This document shows, one piece after another, positions 4,858 to 6,176 of a stretch of 6,176 bases of DNA. The DNA lies in assembly GCA_026391755.1 (NCBI GenBank), contig JAPLDN010000164.1:1-6176 (forward strand). Reading direction: 5' to 3'. The position numbers were made by a program, and so were the translations under genes. The notes below the pieces were generated by a model. That model worked only from the letters and a program-made list of their open reading frames with translations, searched no databases and had not been told where the DNA came from. The DNA is from Bacteroidota bacterium (GTDB lineage: Bacteria > Bacteroidota > Bacteroidia > Bacteroidales > FEN-979). Positions within the stretch are counted from its first letter, which is position 1. Every line of letters begins with the position of its first letter.

Positions 4858-6176
4858 ATGAAGATACTTCCTGTTGAAAAGATACGTGAGGCTGACGCAT
4901 TTACCATTGCAAATGAGCCTATCGCCGACATCAACCTGATGGAGAGGGCTGCAACAGCATGTTTTTCATGGATTACCGGCAAGCTGGATGCAAAGAAAGC
5001 TGTTTATGTATTTGCCGGAACCGGGAATAACGGAGGCGACGGCCTGGCAATAGCGAGGATGATGTATCTGAAACATTTCCCGGTTCTTGTTTACCTGGTC
5101 GGCCCCGAAAAGAACCTTTCCCCTTCTTCTCGCACAAATTTCGAACGCTTTACTAATATTGCTTCGAAAAACATACGGTTTCTGGGCGAAGGGGACCCAA
5201 TGCCTGAAATCCGCGATGGAGACCTGGTCATTGACAGTCTTTTCGGCAGCGGATTGACCCGCCCGGCCGGGGGATTCACGGCAACCGTCATCAGGCATAT
5301 CAACGAGAGCAAAGCACTTGTAATTTCCATTGATGTTCCATCCGGACTGTTTTGCGACTCTTCTTATAAGACTGCTGAAAAACCTGTGGTTGTTGAAGCT
5401 GATTACACTCTTTCATTTTCTCCTCCCAAACTGGCATTTTTCTTTCCTGAGAATGATATTTACCTTGGGGAATGGTATTTGCTCGATATCGGTATCTCCG
5501 GGGAATTTATAGATCAAACCGCTGTTAAGAATTATCTGATTGACAGCCGGATGCTTGAACCAAAGTTAATCAAAAGGAACAAATTTGATCACAAGGGAAC
5601 GTTCGGGCATGCCTTGCTTATCTGCGGGGGATATGGTAAGATGGGAGCCGCGGTCCTATCAACAAATGCAGCCTTGCGATCGGGCGCCGGGCTTGTCACT
5701 GTGCACGCGCCTTCTTCGGGAGTCCCTGTACTGCAGTCAGCTGCCCCGGAAGCATTGATGAGCATCGATACAAACGAAAGGATAGTAAGCATGCTCCCCG
5801 ACCTTTCGGCCTATACCGCGATCGGTACAGGCTGTGGCCTGGGCATGGACGAACAAACGCAAAAAGCCATCAAGTTGCTGATCCAGGAAGCAGGACAGGC
5901 GATAGTCTTCGATGCCGACGCAATAAAAATTATCGCTGAAAATAAAACATGGCTGGGGTTTATCCCGAAGCAGAGTATTTTCACACCACATCCAAAGGAA
6001 TTTAACCGTCTTATTGGTAAAGCCAGGGATGATTATGACCGCATGCAGATGCAACGCGAGTTTTCATTCCGCTACCAGGCCTATGTTGTTCTGAAAGGTG
6101 CGCATACATCAATTACAACTCCTGAAGGGGAATGTTACTTTAATTCCACGGGCAATCCTGGAATGGCTACAGGTGG
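4858..6176 (+). CDS. nnrD: Bifunctional NAD(P)H-hydrate epimerase / ADP-dependent NAD(P)H-hydrate dehydratase (partial at right edge)
   Basis: This frame opens with ATG at 4858 and is still open at the window end after 439 codons. Full-length fusions are about 500 residues, so perhaps 60 are missing. The N-terminal NnrE (YjeF_N) domain, about 1-220, epimerises R- and S-NAD(P)H hydrate. It shows GTGNNGGDGLA (54-64), Asp126 in VIDSLFGSGL (124-133) and IDVPSGL (158-164). The C-terminal NnrD (carbohydrate kinase-like) domain, from about 225, dehydrates S-NAD(P)HX using ADP. It shows HKGTFGHALLICGGYGKMGA (245-264), LRSGAGLVTV (273-282), GTGCGLG (323-329), FDADAIKI (351-358) and TPHPKEF (376-382), and is cut within GNPGMATGG, just before the expected G-S-G-D catalytic motif. 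GTGCGLG has Cys where many homologues have Pro. It is a metabolite-repair housekeeping enzyme acting in the cytoplasm. The gene is only 2 bp from the upstream membrane protein. Confidence 0.95.
   Translation, partial: MKILPVEKIREADAFTIANEPIADINLMERAATACFSWITGKLDAKKAVYVFAGTGNNGGDGLAIARMMYLKHFPVLVYLVGPEKNLSPSSRTNFERFTNIASKNIRFLGEGDPMPEIRDGDLVIDSLFGSGLTRPAGGFTATVIRHINESKALVISIDVPSGLFCDSSYKTAEKPVVVEADYTLSFSPPKLAFFFPENDIYLGEWYLLDIGISGEFIDQTAVKNYLIDSRMLEPKLIKRNKFDHKGTFGHALLICGGYGKMGAAVLSTNAALRSGAGLVTVHAPSSGVPVLQSAAPEALMSIDTNERIVSMLPDLSAYTAIGTGCGLGMDEQTQKAIKLLIQEAGQAIVFDADAIKIIAENKTWLGFIPKQSIFTPHPKEFNRLIGKARDDYDRMQMQREFSFRYQAYVVLKGAHTSITTPEGECYFNSTGNPGMATG

Noticed and set aside
4966..6054. Minus-strand and shifted frames of 60-110 codons within the right end
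   Set aside because: The nnrE-nnrD fusion reads through the whole interval with every expected motif, so these are shadows. The true gene is easily missed because it has no stop inside the window.

Overview
The window is ordinary chromosomal DNA from a member of the Bacteroidota, probably Bacteroidales-like. Three things point there. TAnnTTTG-type -7 promoter boxes lie in front of both divergent transcription units. Genes start without clear Shine-Dalgarno sequences, behind short A/T-rich leaders. The protein families are also typical: a LiaF-like protein next to a LytS-type histidine kinase, an MltG with an IPNTYE motif, a DUF2279 protein and a small 'CCC-motif'-like membrane protein. No mobile element, CRISPR array, tRNA or rRNA was seen. 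All family assignments come from reading motifs, not from database searches.

Layout. On the minus strand, running leftward from about 950, are a LiaF-like membrane protein (913 to 164) and, 21 bp further on, the start of a LytS-type sensor histidine kinase. The kinase's first 47 codons (142 to 1) are in the window and the rest lies off the left edge. A 164-bp divergent intergenic region (914-1077) holds promoter elements for both directions and a cluster of overlapping inverted repeats. On the plus strand, from 1078 to the right edge, are six tightly spaced genes: dapF (GTG start), a RimJ/RimL-like GNAT acetyltransferase, mltG, a DUF2279 membrane protein, a small two-helix membrane protein, and a bifunctional NAD(P)H-hydrate epimerase/dehydratase gene (nnrE-nnrD fusion) cut by the right edge. 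The first four genes are 5-23 bp apart. A 40-bp gap with a T-run and a possible weak promoter precedes the fifth, and only 2 bp separate the fifth and sixth.

Theme. DapF makes meso-diaminopimelate for the peptidoglycan stem peptide. MltG cuts nascent glycan strands at the inner membrane. The divergent LiaF-like/LytS pair belongs to families that sense envelope stress. The DUF2279 protein carries a motif pattern resembling VanZ. The left two-thirds of the window is therefore mainly about the cell envelope. The nnrE-D gene is a metabolite-repair housekeeping function. There is no strong sign of a new system. The best points for a second look are the inverted-repeat cluster between the divergent units, the VanZ-like pattern in the DUF2279 protein, an Arg-substituted acetyl-CoA loop in the GNAT, and the degenerate cysteine cluster in the small membrane protein.
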